Assembly (NCBI GenBank): GCA_018268055.1 | Contig: JAFDXF010000094.1 | Span: 16,694 to 80,693 of the forward strand | DNA length: 64,000 nucleotides | Direction of reading: 5' to 3' | DNA from: Bacteroidota bacterium | GTDB taxonomy: Bacteria; Bacteroidota; Bacteroidia; Chitinophagales; Chitinophagaceae | In this document: positions 52,052-60,760 of the stretch, one piece after another | Layout of the letters: every line of letters begins with the position of its first letter | Numbering within the stretch: position 1 is the first letter of the stretch | Program-made: the position numbers and the translations under genes | Notes under the pieces: generated by a model | Databases searched by the model: none | The model's input: the letters and a program-made list of their open reading frames with translations, nothing else | What the model was told of the DNA's origin: nothing

Positions 52052-54781
52052 TTAATTGTAGGGGTTGCAAGTGGTAAAACCCTGGTCGCTTAAAAGCGTA
52101 TTTGCATACCATTTAATAGTACCGTCGTTTTCTAATTTCCAAGCTCTAGCTTTTTGGCCTTGGGGAATTCTATATGGTTTTGTTTTATCTATTACCGGTA
52201 CTTCTTTTTTAAAGCAATCGGGTTGAAGTGTAGATCCTTTAATCTCTAAAAATCCTTCCTTACATTCTTTATTCCAGATTTCTGTTCTGCTTGTTACAAA
52301 TTTTTCTCCGTTTTCTTTTGTTCCAATGGTGATTTTTTCAATAATAAATCTTTTTTCAGGTGTTATTCTACATTGGTATTGACCATTGTCTGAAGTAAGT
52401 GTTTGGCCTATTTCAAGACGTTCATAACCAGGTGTAGTTAATAATGCAGCAGGCGTTCTGTAATGCAATTCCTTTTTACTAAACTCTTGTACCCCAACAG
52501 GGCACAGTTTAACCTTATAATATCCATCATAAATAAGATTAAGCGTTCCATCGTTTTCTAATTTTATTTGCCCAAAATGAATTTCCATTCCCGTTCTAGC
52601 CGAAATTGCATTGGATGCTAAAGGCGCATCATAAAAACATTCTTGAAAACGAGAGGCACTACCTACTTTCTTATCATTTCCCATTATCATTCCTTCTTTA
52701 CATTCTCTATTCCAAATTTCTGTTTTGCCTGTTACCATTTGTTTCCCATTAACATTGCCAAGGGTTATTCGCTCAATAACAAACCTATTTTGTTCTTGCA
52801 TACGTCCTCTACCAATATCAATTTTTTGCTTTATTACTCGACATTGGTATTGATTGTTTTCTGATGTAAGTGTTTGACCAATTCCAATACTTTCGTTAAC
52901 ATTCAAAATAGGCTTACCTTTTATAAAAACTTCAGGTAGATCTGTTATAGGCGCATTTGTAGGGGCATTTGTAGGTGGTTTGTTAGTGGCCGTATTTCCT
53001 GGAGGTTGTGGTGTGTTTGTATTCGCAGGTGCTGATTTAGCTGCTGATGTTGCCCAAATTTCCTGGCTTTGTTTATTTACAAGCCTTAATCGGCCATCAT
53101 CCGTCAACTCCAGTTTTACACTATTGCTAAGTATGACTGCGGCATTAGCATCTTGCCCGGATGTTGCGCAATAGGTTTGTCCTTTATTATTATCCATGCA
53201 AACATTTCCATCCGTATTATAGGAGAACAAACTAACTTTTGGGTTACTACCCCCATTTACTAATGGAAATCGATACACTTCCTTGTATGGACAGTTACCG
53301 CTGTTTAATGTTTCTTCTATGACAAAGTTGCCATCAGTGCTTACTCTAAATTGATAACGACCATTTGCCGAAACTAATTTTTCTTTTTCTAATAATCGGT
53401 TTCCGAGTTGCATTGATGTCTGATATTTTTTAACTGCATCTTTAGCATCGCAGTTTGCAGCTACAGTTGTCGGTGTAGTTGTTATATTCGTATTTACAAG
53501 TCCATTCGTAGGCAGATTGGCAGTTTCTCTTGTTACGTATGGTTTTTTTGTAGCTTTGCTTGGACACGGTGGATATACATCTGATATATTAATAATATCC
53601 ATGTGGCTTACACTATCACGGTTTCCCATCAAACTTTCTACATCTTTACCTCCTTTTTTAGCATTGATTGTATTTACTTTATTATTCACAGCAAAGGCTG
53701 TTGAAAAATAGTGCATACAAGAACCATAATCATAGGAACCAAGATTAGATGCCTTGTCTGTTTGTTTATAAAACTGATCTTGATAACTACTTTGAATGTT
53801 GCGAAAGTTAATGGTCACAAAATTATCACGGTCTTCACGGGCCTGTGTATGATAAAATCCTAAAGAGTGCATTATCTCATGACATACGGTGCCAAATTTT
53901 AAATTTGGATTATTTGATATAGATATTTCTTGGCGGCCACCTACCATACCAAGTGCGGCCCAATTGCCATCAGTAAGAATAAATTCTACATAGTTTTTTT
54001 CGTTTGTGCGAGGTACTAAACAAATATTTGTTTTTTTGTTTAATTCATCTATCCCTTTTTGAATTAAATCTCTTTTAGGATGGGTAGCGAGCAGTACATA
54101 AGGAACAGTTGAATTTGGCCATCTGCTGGAACCTTTGTCATCTGTAAATTGACCGTTATTCAAATTAGCAATATTCCCTAAGTTCATATCTGCATCGTAA
54201 AATATTTGTCCACTATTTGTTATCTGAACCGGAATATCTTGTACTCCCTTTGAAAATGGTAAACTAACTTTTATATTTTTATTAGATGTTTGTCCTACAA
54301 AGCCTTCGCTGGGCGGTACAGCAGGCTGCTCGCCTTTATAATTATTATCCCATACTTTTTTATTTGTTGCAGAATATAAACTAAGCGTTCCATTATCTTC
54401 TAAAACGGCACGAACAGGCTTCATGTCAGCAGCACCATATTTGGAGTCATAATATGCTTGAGTCATAGAATACCAAACGGCTTTGTTGTTTTTATCATAT
54501 ACAACAAGATTACCATCGGCCTGCAGCGTTAAATAACTACCACTACCCTTGTACTCCATACTGCACCAAACAAATCCATTGTCACTTAATTTTTTGATGC
54601 AAAGATTACCGTCATTTTGCATCGCCAAATAATAAGTATTGTTTTTTGAAATTAATCGTTGCCCTTCAGTGAGCTTAGCTCCGCTGGCAAGCGTGTTGGA
54701 GCCAGATTGGGCCAAGGCTGTGTTGTTGAGGATACTCAAGCAACAAATTAGGATTGCTGATAAAAATAATTTTACTTTCAT
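52052..54781 (-). CDS. Large secreted astacin metalloprotease with multiple B-lectin-like domains
   Basis: 909 residues: a signal peptide (1-25), an N-terminal B-lectin (about 30-140; YYLAMQNDGNLCI, YLTLQADGNLVVYDKNNKAVW), an astacin domain (about 175-405) with the zinc site HEIMHSLGFYH followed by REDRD (about 300) and the Met-turn GSCMHY, then a B-lectin-like domain (about 450-580), a Pro/Thr linker, and two related modules (about 625-735, 770-850), each with IGQTLTS, a QYQCR strand and TEIWN-ECKEG. The last ~35 residues repeat a lectin strand (ARAWKLENDGTIKWYAN). No sorting domain is seen. It is probably exported and glycan-targeted. Confidence 0.93.
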   Translation of the reverse strand: MKVKLFLSAILICCLSILNNTALAQSGSNTLASGAKLTEGQRLISKNNTYYLAMQNDGNLCIKKLSDNGFVWCSMEYKGSGSYLTLQADGNLVVYDKNNKAVWYSMTQAYYDSKYGAADMKPVRAVLEDNGTLSLYSATNKKVWDNNYKGEQPAVPPSEGFVGQTSNKNIKVSLPFSKGVQDIPVQITNSGQIFYDADMNLGNIANLNNGQFTDDKGSSRWPNSTVPYVLLATHPKRDLIQKGIDELNKKTNICLVPRTNEKNYVEFILTDGNWAALGMVGGRQEISISNNPNLKFGTVCHEIMHSLGFYHTQAREDRDNFVTINFRNIQSSYQDQFYKQTDKASNLGSYDYGSCMHYFSTAFAVNNKVNTINAKKGGKDVESLMGNRDSVSHMDIINISDVYPPCPSKATKKPYVTRETANLPTNGLVNTNITTTPTTVAANCDAKDAVKKYQTSMQLGNRLLEKEKLVSANGRYQFRVSTDGNFVIEETLNSGNCPYKEVYRFPLVNGGSNPKVSLFSYNTDGNVCMDNNKGQTYCATSGQDANAAVILSNSVKLELTDDGRLRLVNKQSQEIWATSAAKSAPANTNTPQPPGNTATNKPPTNAPTNAPITDLPEVFIKGKPILNVNESIGIGQTLTSENNQYQCRVIKQKIDIGRGRMQEQNRFVIERITLGNVNGKQMVTGKTEIWNRECKEGMIMGNDKKVGSASRFQECFYDAPLASNAISARTGMEIHFGQIKLENDGTLNLIYDGYYKVKLCPVGVQEFSKKELHYRTPAALLTTPGYERLEIGQTLTSDNGQYQCRITPEKRFIIEKITIGTKENGEKFVTSRTEIWNKECKEGFLEIKGSTLQPDCFKKEVPVIDKTKPYRIPQGQKARAWKLENDGTIKWYANTLLSDQGFTTCNPYN

Positions 54782-55158
54782 TATTATGAATTCTTTTTTA
54801 AATGCCTACTCTGATATAGCATTTTCGGCTTCCTGCTTTTACGAAAACAAATAACTTGAATAACTAATTAAGGCAGAAGTTTTCGTGATAGAATGTCAAT
54901 TTCAGGGATAGAAATTGTAAAAAGAAAATTAAGGCTTGGCAAAAAGTAAATGTGTTGTTTACAAAATTTCAAAAAACATTATCAAATTCACTTTCATTAT
55001 TATATAAATTGTCAAAAATTCTAAATATTTTTTACCGCGCCACTTTTCTTTTTGGTTATAGCAGAAAGAAGTTCGATTTTTGCTCAGATATTTAATCGTT
55101 TAAGTTTTATTAATTCTTACGACATATCAATTAAAAGAAGAATTAAAATTGCACCAAT
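54782..55158. other. Intergenic region, nothing assigned
   Basis: This 377-bp gap lies between the divergent astacin/lectin gene and the DUF2520 gene. It is A/T-rich with no gene-like frame, no perfect TAnnTTTG box near either start and no convincing terminator. Regulatory sites for the astacin/lectin operon, possibly LytTR-bound, would be expected here but I could not identify a repeat pair. Confidence 0.5.
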
Positions 55159-55920
55159 ATGGAAATTGTAATTATCGGAACGGGCAATGTTGCTTCTGTT
55201 TTAGGAAGAAAGTTTAAAGATGCAGGGCACAAAATACTTCAGGTAGTAGGTCGTGATTCTATGGCGGCAAGCGAACTGGCATATAATTGGGACACTGTCT
55301 CTACCAATTATTTTAGTCAGATAAACAAAAATGCTGATGTCTATATTATCGCAGTATCAGATAATGCAATCGCATCAGTAATCAGTGAGTTGAAATTGCC
55401 CGGAAAAGTTGTGGCACATACTGCAGCATCTGTACCCAAAGAAATTTTAAAAGATGTTTCCAATCATTTTGGCGTTTTTTATCCATTGCAAAGTTTGCGA
55501 AAAGAAATGATGAGCCTTCCTGATATACCGATTTTTGTAGATGGAAATGATGCTAAAGCAAAAAATACATTGGACAGTTTGGCTCACTCTATTGCTAATG
55601 AAAAAGTGGCTATTGCCGGCGATGATGCACGATTGAAATTGCATGTTGCTGCAGTAGTGGTGAGCAATTTTACGAATCACTTGTACAAACTTGCCGAAGA
55701 TTATTGCAAAAGAGAAGGACTTGATTTCAAACAACTATTGCCGCTTATTGCAGAAACTGCATTACGCTTAAAAGAAGTATCACCTGCCGAGGCGCAAACC
55801 GGTCCGGCAATAAGACACGACGAAGAAACGATTCACAGGCATATCGAACTATTGAAAAACTTTCCGCAATTAAAAAAAATTTATGAATTGATGACGGGGA
55901 GCATTCAAGCAGGAAGTTGA
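55159..55920 (+). CDS. Rossmann-fold protein, DUF2520 family
   Basis: 253 residues. The N-terminal NAD(P)-binding motif is VIIGTGNVASVLGRKFKDAGH (about 4-24). VYIIAVSDNAIASV and VVAHTAASVPKEIL continue the Rossmann fold. The DUF2520 helical part contains VFYPLQSLRKEM and LPLIAETALRLKEVSPAEAQTGPAIRHDEETIHRHIELL. It resembles ketopantoate/pyrroline-carboxylate reductase-type enzymes; the substrate is unknown. It is the first gene of a plus-strand series, and a GTTGA-rich spacer follows. Confidence 0.9.
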   Translation: MEIVIIGTGNVASVLGRKFKDAGHKILQVVGRDSMAASELAYNWDTVSTNYFSQINKNADVYIIAVSDNAIASVISELKLPGKVVAHTAASVPKEILKDVSNHFGVFYPLQSLRKEMMSLPDIPIFVDGNDAKAKNTLDSLAHSIANEKVAIAGDDARLKLHVAAVVVSNFTNHLYKLAEDYCKREGLDFKQLLPLIAETALRLKEVSPAEAQTGPAIRHDEETIHRHIELLKNFPQLKKIYELMTGSIQAGS

Positions 55921-56088
55921 GTTGAGTTTGGTTGAAAGTGTTTGAGTATGATTTTAGAGTTCAGCTGCACTATTCACAATGGGCAATTATTCATTCAATA
56001 ATGCTCAATGGTTATTGGTTCTATCCGACGGGTACAAAAAGAACATTACTTTTCCCAATGCAGTAAATAATCGTCTTGTATTTACCTT

Positions 56089-56096
56089 TAATTTTG
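56089..56096 (+). promoter_or_regulatory. -7 promoter element of the ferredoxin-iscX unit
   Basis: TAATTTTG, a perfect TAnnTTTG match, 29 nt before ATG 56126; it argues for that start rather than the upstream in-frame ATG at 55979. Confidence 0.65.
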
Positions 56097-56125
56097 CGAC
56101 CTATATTATAAAAGAAGCAAAGACA

Positions 56126-56461
56126 ATGTACACTGTTAAATTTAATTTTGAAGAAAAGGGTAAAGAGCCAGTCGTATTAGAAAATGTAGAACCGGGTACC
56201 AGTTTATTGGAGTTGGCATTGATGAACGATATTGAACTTCATCACAATTGCGGAGGTGTTTGTGCTTGCACTACTTGTCATCTATATGTCGAGAAAGGAA
56301 TGGAATCGCTGGAAGAAATAACGGATCGGGAAGAAGATTTTATTGATAGAGCTGTAAATCCCAAACTTAATTCACGCTTGGGTTGTCAATCCTTATTGTT
56401 GGATGGCGATGGTGTAATTGAAGTAACTTTACCCGACCAAACACAATTTTTGGGAGAATAA
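56126..56461 (+). CDS. fdx: Adrenodoxin-type 2Fe-2S ferredoxin
   Basis: 111 residues from ATG 56126. Cluster ligands are Cys42, Cys48, Cys51 and Cys87, the vertebrate/ISC-type spacing Cx5CxxCx35C, in HHNCGGVCACTTCHLYV and LGCQSLLLDGDG. An extra Cys46 is present. ISC-type ferredoxin supplies electrons for iron-sulfur cluster assembly. iscX follows after 26 nt. The rest of an isc operon is not in the window. Confidence 0.94.
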   Translation: MYTVKFNFEEKGKEPVVLENVEPGTSLLELALMNDIELHHNCGGVCACTTCHLYVEKGMESLEEITDREEDFIDRAVNPKLNSRLGCQSLLLDGDGVIEVTLPDQTQFLGE

Positions 56462-56487
56462 CATAATACAAATCAGAATCAATTTTT

Positions 56488-56727
56488 ATGAGTCAGTTTG
56501 AGCCGCCTATACATTGGAACGACTATGAAGACATAGCGTTAAAACTATACGAACGTTTTGGCGATGATTTTACAGAAAGTAAAATTTACAGAATTCGTTT
56601 CACCGAATTATTGGAATGGGTTTTGCAAATTCCGGGATTTGAAGGCACAAGAGAACAAAGCAATGAAGGCCATTTAGAAATGATTCAAAGTACATGGGTG
56701 TATGAATGGAGAGATAACCAAAAATAA
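56488..56727 (+). CDS. iscX: Fe-S assembly protein IscX
   Basis: 79 residues; longer than E. coli IscX (66) owing to an N-terminal extension. The signature IHWNDYEDIALKLYERFGDDF, IRFTELLEWVLQIPGF and SNEGHLEMIQSTWVYEW matches IscX, an acidic adaptor that binds the cysteine desulfurase IscS and iron. It is located directly after the ferredoxin gene, as in isc operons, but without hscAB or iscU nearby. Confidence 0.9.
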   Translation: MSQFEPPIHWNDYEDIALKLYERFGDDFTESKIYRIRFTELLEWVLQIPGFEGTREQSNEGHLEMIQSTWVYEWRDNQK

Positions 56728-56755
56728 CACTTTAAAATTATAGCTACATTTTACT

Positions 56756-57277
56756 ATGAACGTCCTTGAAGTATTCCAAAAAATCACCACTTTTATTTTT
56801 GATGTGGATGGTGTGCTCACTGATGGCACTGTGTTGGTTTTGGAAAATGGCCTTCAGGCACGCAGGATGAATGTAAAAGATGGCGTGGCTTTGCAAATGG
56901 CTCTTAAAAAAGGGTATAACGTTCTTGTAGTTTCGGGCGGCAACTCTCCACAGGTAGTCGATCGGTTGAATAAGCTTGGTGTGAAAAATGTATTTATGTC
57001 GGTAAATGATAAAAAAACATTTATCGCAGATTATTTGAAGAATAATAATATCAGCAAAGAGCAGACTTTATATATGGCTGATGATTTACCGGACATAGCC
57101 GCAATGGAAATGGTAGGATTGCCCTGTTGCCCGGCAGATGCTGTAAGCGATATTAAAGAAGTTGTCAAATATATCTCGCCATTCAAAGGTGGTGATACTT
57201 GTGTAAGAGATGTAATTGAAAAAGTATTGCGACACAATGATCATTGGAAATATGAACAAGGGGTGACTTCTCGTTAA
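56756..57277 (+). CDS. kdsC: Kdo-8-phosphate phosphatase (KdsC-type HAD)
   Basis: 173 residues. The HAD motif I is FDVDGVLTDG (Asp16, Asp18), followed by NVKDGVALQMALKKGYNVLVVSGG, the Lys in DKKTFIADYL, and MADDLPDIAAMEMVGLPCCPADA (motif IV). The cap-less short form is characteristic of KdsC, which removes the phosphate after KdsA (at 24.2 kb). It lies 28 nt after iscX on the same strand. A hexamer repeat tract begins just after the stop. Confidence 0.92.
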   Translation: MNVLEVFQKITTFIFDVDGVLTDGTVLVLENGLQARRMNVKDGVALQMALKKGYNVLVVSGGNSPQVVDRLNKLGVKNVFMSVNDKKTFIADYLKNNNISKEQTLYMADDLPDIAAMEMVGLPCCPADAVSDIKEVVKYISPFKGGDTCVRDVIEKVLRHNDHWKYEQGVTSR

Positions 57278-57288
57278 CGCAACTCCGG

Positions 57289-57384
57289 CCTTAATTTCAG
57301 CCTTAACCTTAATCTCAATCTCAACCTTATTCTCAACCTTAACCTCAATCTTATTCTTAACCTTAATCTCAATCTCAACCTCAA
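57289..57384. repeat. Sixteen-unit hexanucleotide repeat (YCTYAA)
   Basis: Sixteen consecutive 6-bp units with no phase shift, consensus (C/T)CT(C/T)AA, fill the gap between kdsC and the prenyltransferase gene. Thirteen units fit exactly; the others are TTTCAG, CCTTAT and TCTTAT. Read on the minus strand it is an uninterrupted Leu-Arg dipeptide frame. See findings. Confidence 0.92.
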
Positions 57385-57441
57385 TCTTCCAAACCCTCTC
57401 ACATTCACTTACATATTTGTATCTTTCCGAAAATTATTTCA

Positions 57442-58374
57442 ATGAAATTGATTGTGGCATTTCTGAAATTAGTGCGTTTGCCCAATCTTGTTTTCATCGC
57501 ACTGGCGCAAATACTTTTTCAATATTGTATTTATAGCCCATTGTATAAGGGACAAATACCGCAAAGCGATACATATCATTTTATTTTTTTGGTTTTAGCC
57601 TCTGTTTTTATAGCAGCAGCAGGTTATATCCTCAATGATTATTTTGATATTAATATTGATGAAGTGAATAAGCCAAAGAAAATGGTAGTAGATAAAATTA
57701 TCAGTAGGCGTTGGGCTATTGTATGGCATTTAGCACTTAGCTCACTTGGAGTAATTTGTTCTTTTTTGGCTTTCCCGTTTTTGCAAAAGTGGTATTTGAT
57801 AGTTGCAAACTTATTCTGCATTGCGTTGCTTTGGTTCTATTCTACCAATTTTAAAAAACAACTGCTCGTTGGCAATATTGTTATATCGGTATTAACCGGT
57901 TGGACTATACTTGTTGTGTTTTTTTCCAAAGTAAATTTCATAGATGCTTTTGGTGGAGGCAATATAGTACATGATAAATTGTTCAAATTAGCAATTCAAT
58001 ATACTGCGTTTGCTTTTATTATCTCGTTGGTACGTGAAGCAATAAAAGATTTGGAAGATATGCATGGCGATGCTGCTTATCAATGCAAAACAATGCCCAT
58101 TGTTTGGGGCGTGAATGTTACGAAAGTATATATTGCTGTTTGGTTGACAGTTTTACTGGCATTACTTTTTTCGGTGGTTGTATATGTATTGCAGTTTCAA
58201 TGGTGGTTTGCAATTATTTATGTGCTGGCAGCAGTTATCGTGCCCTTGATTTTAGTTTTTTCACATTTGAAATCAAGTAGAACGCAGCAGGATTATCATC
58301 GTTTAAGCAATATCGTAAAATTGAGTATGTTCACAGGCGTTTTATCTATGATTTTCTTTTATTTTTATTTATGA
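57442..58374 (+). CDS. UbiA-type prenyltransferase
   Basis: 310 residues with 8-9 membrane helices. The first Asp-rich motif is NDYFDINID (Asn65, Asp66, Asp69, Asp73). The second is KDLEDMHGD (about 197-205). UbiA enzymes attach prenyl chains to aromatic or glycerol-phosphate acceptors. In Bacteroidota this branch is often annotated as geranylgeranylglycerol-phosphate geranylgeranyltransferase-like; the acceptor cannot be read from sequence. It overlaps maf by 4 nt. Confidence 0.9.
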   Translation: MKLIVAFLKLVRLPNLVFIALAQILFQYCIYSPLYKGQIPQSDTYHFIFLVLASVFIAAAGYILNDYFDINIDEVNKPKKMVVDKIISRRWAIVWHLALSSLGVICSFLAFPFLQKWYLIVANLFCIALLWFYSTNFKKQLLVGNIVISVLTGWTILVVFFSKVNFIDAFGGGNIVHDKLFKLAIQYTAFAFIISLVREAIKDLEDMHGDAAYQCKTMPIVWGVNVTKVYIAVWLTVLLALLFSVVVYVLQFQWWFAIIYVLAAVIVPLILVFSHLKSSRTQQDYHRLSNIVKLSMFTGVLSMIFFYFYL

Positions 58375-58937
58375 ATAAAATAATTTTAGCATCTCAATCA
58401 CCACGAAGAAAGCAGTTATTGGAATGGGCAGAAGTTCCTTTTGATGTTGTCGTTTCTGATAGTGATGAAATGTTTCCACCCACACTCACGCAGGAAGATA
58501 TTGCCATACATATTGCACGCAATAAAGCAATAGCGGTTCAAAATAAAACTAAAACCGATCAGGTCATATTAGCTGCTGATACCATAGTTGTTTTGAACGA
58601 TAACATAATTGGTAAGCCTGTTCATCGTGAAGAAGCTATTGCCATTTTGATGGCATTGACAGGAGAAAAACATAAAGTCATTACCGGAGTTGTTTTATTA
58701 AAAGGCGATGAAGAAATTTCTTTTGCCGACATTACAGAAGTAGAGTTTAATATGCTCTCCGGAGGTCAAATAGAATATTATGTGGACAAATACAAGCCTT
58801 ATGATAAAGCAGGTGCGTATGCCATTCAGGAGTGGATTGGTGTTGTAGGTATTAAATCAATCAACGGTGATTTTTATAATGTGATGGGCTTGCCGGTAAA
58901 TAGGGTAGTGACTGCGTTAAATGAATTTGAAGTTTAA
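58371..58937 (+). CDS. maf: Maf-type nucleoside triphosphate pyrophosphatase
   Basis: 188 residues. The Maf signature ILASQSPRRKQLLEWAEVPFDVV is at the N-terminus; ILAADTIVVLNDNIIGKP (about 65-82) carries the catalytic Asp and AYAIQEWIG is the conserved C-terminal substrate segment. It hydrolyses dTTP/UTP or modified nucleotides to monophosphates. The start overlaps the prenyltransferase stop (ATGA), so the two are cotranscribed. Confidence 0.94.
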   Translation: MNKIILASQSPRRKQLLEWAEVPFDVVVSDSDEMFPPTLTQEDIAIHIARNKAIAVQNKTKTDQVILAADTIVVLNDNIIGKPVHREEAIAILMALTGEKHKVITGVVLLKGDEEISFADITEVEFNMLSGGQIEYYVDKYKPYDKAGAYAIQEWIGVVGIKSINGDFYNVMGLPVNRVVTALNEFEV

Positions 58938-58965
58938 ATAGTAATTTTAGATTATAACTCGCTGT

Positions 58966-60222
58966 ATGACCGAACGTCTGCTTCAATATATTTGGCAATT
59001 TCAATATTTTGATAAAGGAGCATTGTGTACTAAAAGTGACGAGCCGTTGCAATTAATTTTTCAAGGAACATATAATACCAATCAAGGACCTGATTTTTTG
59101 AATGCGAAAATCAAAATTGGTAAAACTATTTGGGCTGGAAGTATTGAACTGCACATAAAAAGTTCTGATTGGAAGAAACATAAACATCAAACAGATAAAA
59201 ATTATAACAATGTTATACTGCATGTGGTATGGGAAGATGATTCAAAAGACAATATCTTACCGGTGCTTGAATTAAAAGGAAGAGTGTCAAAAATACTTTT
59301 GCAACGATATGAAGCAATGATGAGCCAATCTACTTTTATTCCGTGTGAGAATATGATTGACTCTGTAAAAAGTATAACATGGACAAGTTGGAAAGACAGA
59401 TTGCTTGCTGAAAGACTATTGAGAAAATCAAAAACAGCTATAGCGTATGCCCAAGAAAACCATTATCATTGGGAAGAAATATTTTGGTGGTTTTTAGCTC
59501 GAAATTTTGGATTGAAAGTAAACAGTGAAGCATTCGAAGCAATGGCACGTTCTTTATCTCTAAATATTTTGGCGAAGCATAAGTCTCAGATAAATCAGTT
59601 AGAAGCTTTACTATTTGGCCAGGCCGGTTTATTGGAAGAAGAATTTGTGGATGACTATCCAAAGCTTTTGCAGAAAGAGTATTTGTTCCTGAAAGAAAAG
59701 TATGGCTTGAAGCCAACACATCAACGTTTATACTTCTTGAGAATGCGACCGGGAAATTTCCCTACAATTCGTTTAGCGCAGTTGGCTTCTTTAATTCATC
59801 AATCATCACATCTCTTTTCTAAAATAATAGAAGCGGAAAATGTAAATGAGGTAAAAACGATGTTTGATGTTGCCGCAAACGATTACTGGCATTATCATTA
59901 TAAATTTGACAACCCTTCAAAGTATAAAGTAAAAGATTTGGGCGAAACCATGATTGAGAATATGATTATAAATACAATCAGCCCATTACTTTTTGCTTAT
60001 GGCACTTATCATAAAGAAGAAAAATATAAGAGTAAGGCTTTGAAATGGCTCGAAGGTGTAAAAGGAGAAAGCAATCACATTACAAAAAAATTTGTTGCAC
60101 TTGGAATTAAAAATAGAAATGCTTACGACAGTCAAGCATTCATTGAATTAAAAAACGAATACTGCACGCAAAAGCGATGTCTGGAATGTGCAATAGGAAA
60201 TGCTATATTAAAGCAACAATAA
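58966..60222 (+). CDS. DUF2851 family protein
   Basis: 418 residues without signal peptide. The DUF2851 hallmark appears at the start: MTERLLQYIWQFQYF, followed by NQGPDFLNAKIKIG and IELHIKSSDWKKHKHQTDKNYNNVILHVVWE (about 60-90). The C-terminus has a Cys cluster (CTQKRCLECAIG). The GPDF/HxxSDW region recalls restriction-like or nuclease folds but no activity is established. It is found widely in Bacteroidota and lies 28 nt after maf. Confidence 0.9.
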   Translation: MTERLLQYIWQFQYFDKGALCTKSDEPLQLIFQGTYNTNQGPDFLNAKIKIGKTIWAGSIELHIKSSDWKKHKHQTDKNYNNVILHVVWEDDSKDNILPVLELKGRVSKILLQRYEAMMSQSTFIPCENMIDSVKSITWTSWKDRLLAERLLRKSKTAIAYAQENHYHWEEIFWWFLARNFGLKVNSEAFEAMARSLSLNILAKHKSQINQLEALLFGQAGLLEEEFVDDYPKLLQKEYLFLKEKYGLKPTHQRLYFLRMRPGNFPTIRLAQLASLIHQSSHLFSKIIEAENVNEVKTMFDVAANDYWHYHYKFDNPSKYKVKDLGETMIENMIINTISPLLFAYGTYHKEEKYKSKALKWLEGVKGESNHITKKFVALGIKNRNAYDSQAFIELKNEYCTQKRCLECAIGNAILKQQ

Positions 60223-60239
60223 ATTATAGTAAGATTTAA

Positions 60240-60653
60240 TTAAGCCCAAGCGCCCCAGTCAATTTTCACCTCAATGTCAGGATGAATACTTTTAATCACA
60301 GGGCATGTTTCGCCGGTGTTTTTTAAAATTGCTTTTGTTTTAGCATCAATGTTTTTTAAGGCTTCCGGAATGTGGAAAGTGAGTTCAATGCCGCCTATAC
60401 GTCGGGGATCGCTCTTCATATTTTTCAGCACATCAATTTTAACGTCATTCAAATCCATATCCATTGTGCGGGCTTTGATGCCCATTACGGTAATCATACA
60501 AGCTGCAAGACTGGTAGCCATCAAATCGGTAGGTGAGAAGCGTTCGCCTTTACCATTATTATCAATTGGAGCGTCTGTTTCGAAAGAAGAACCACTTTTC
60601 AAGTGTGTGCAGGTGGTGCGTAAAGCGCCGGTGTATAAAACTGATGAAGTCAT
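60240..60653 (-). CDS. OsmC family peroxiredoxin-like protein
   Basis: 137 residues. The two redox cysteines of OsmC/Ohr proteins are present, Cys52 in TSLAACMITVMG and Cys117 in NTGETCPVIKSI; FSPTDLMATSLAACM is diagnostic. Such proteins reduce organic hydroperoxides. It is convergent with DUF2851 (17 nt gap) and divergent from the next plus-strand gene. Confidence 0.93.
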   Translation of the reverse strand: MTSSVLYTGALRTTCTHLKSGSSFETDAPIDNNGKGERFSPTDLMATSLAACMITVMGIKARTMDMDLNDVKIDVLKNMKSDPRRIGGIELTFHIPEALKNIDAKTKAILKNTGETCPVIKSIHPDIEVKIDWGAWA

Positions 60654-60760
60654 TTTAAATAATTTGCCCTAAATTTACGTTAGATATTTATTGAATACAT
60701 AAGTTGTTAATTTAATATCTGAAATCGGAAATAAAAGAATCAGTTTTGTTGGATAATAAA

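Noticed and set aside
55979..56125. N-terminal extension of the ferredoxin
   Set aside because: It is low-complexity, spans a perfect -7 promoter element, and lies upstream of the universal ferredoxin start.
57289..57384. CRISPR array
   Set aside because: Units are 6 bp and contiguous with no spacers; this is a simple tandem repeat. No cas gene is present anywhere in the window.
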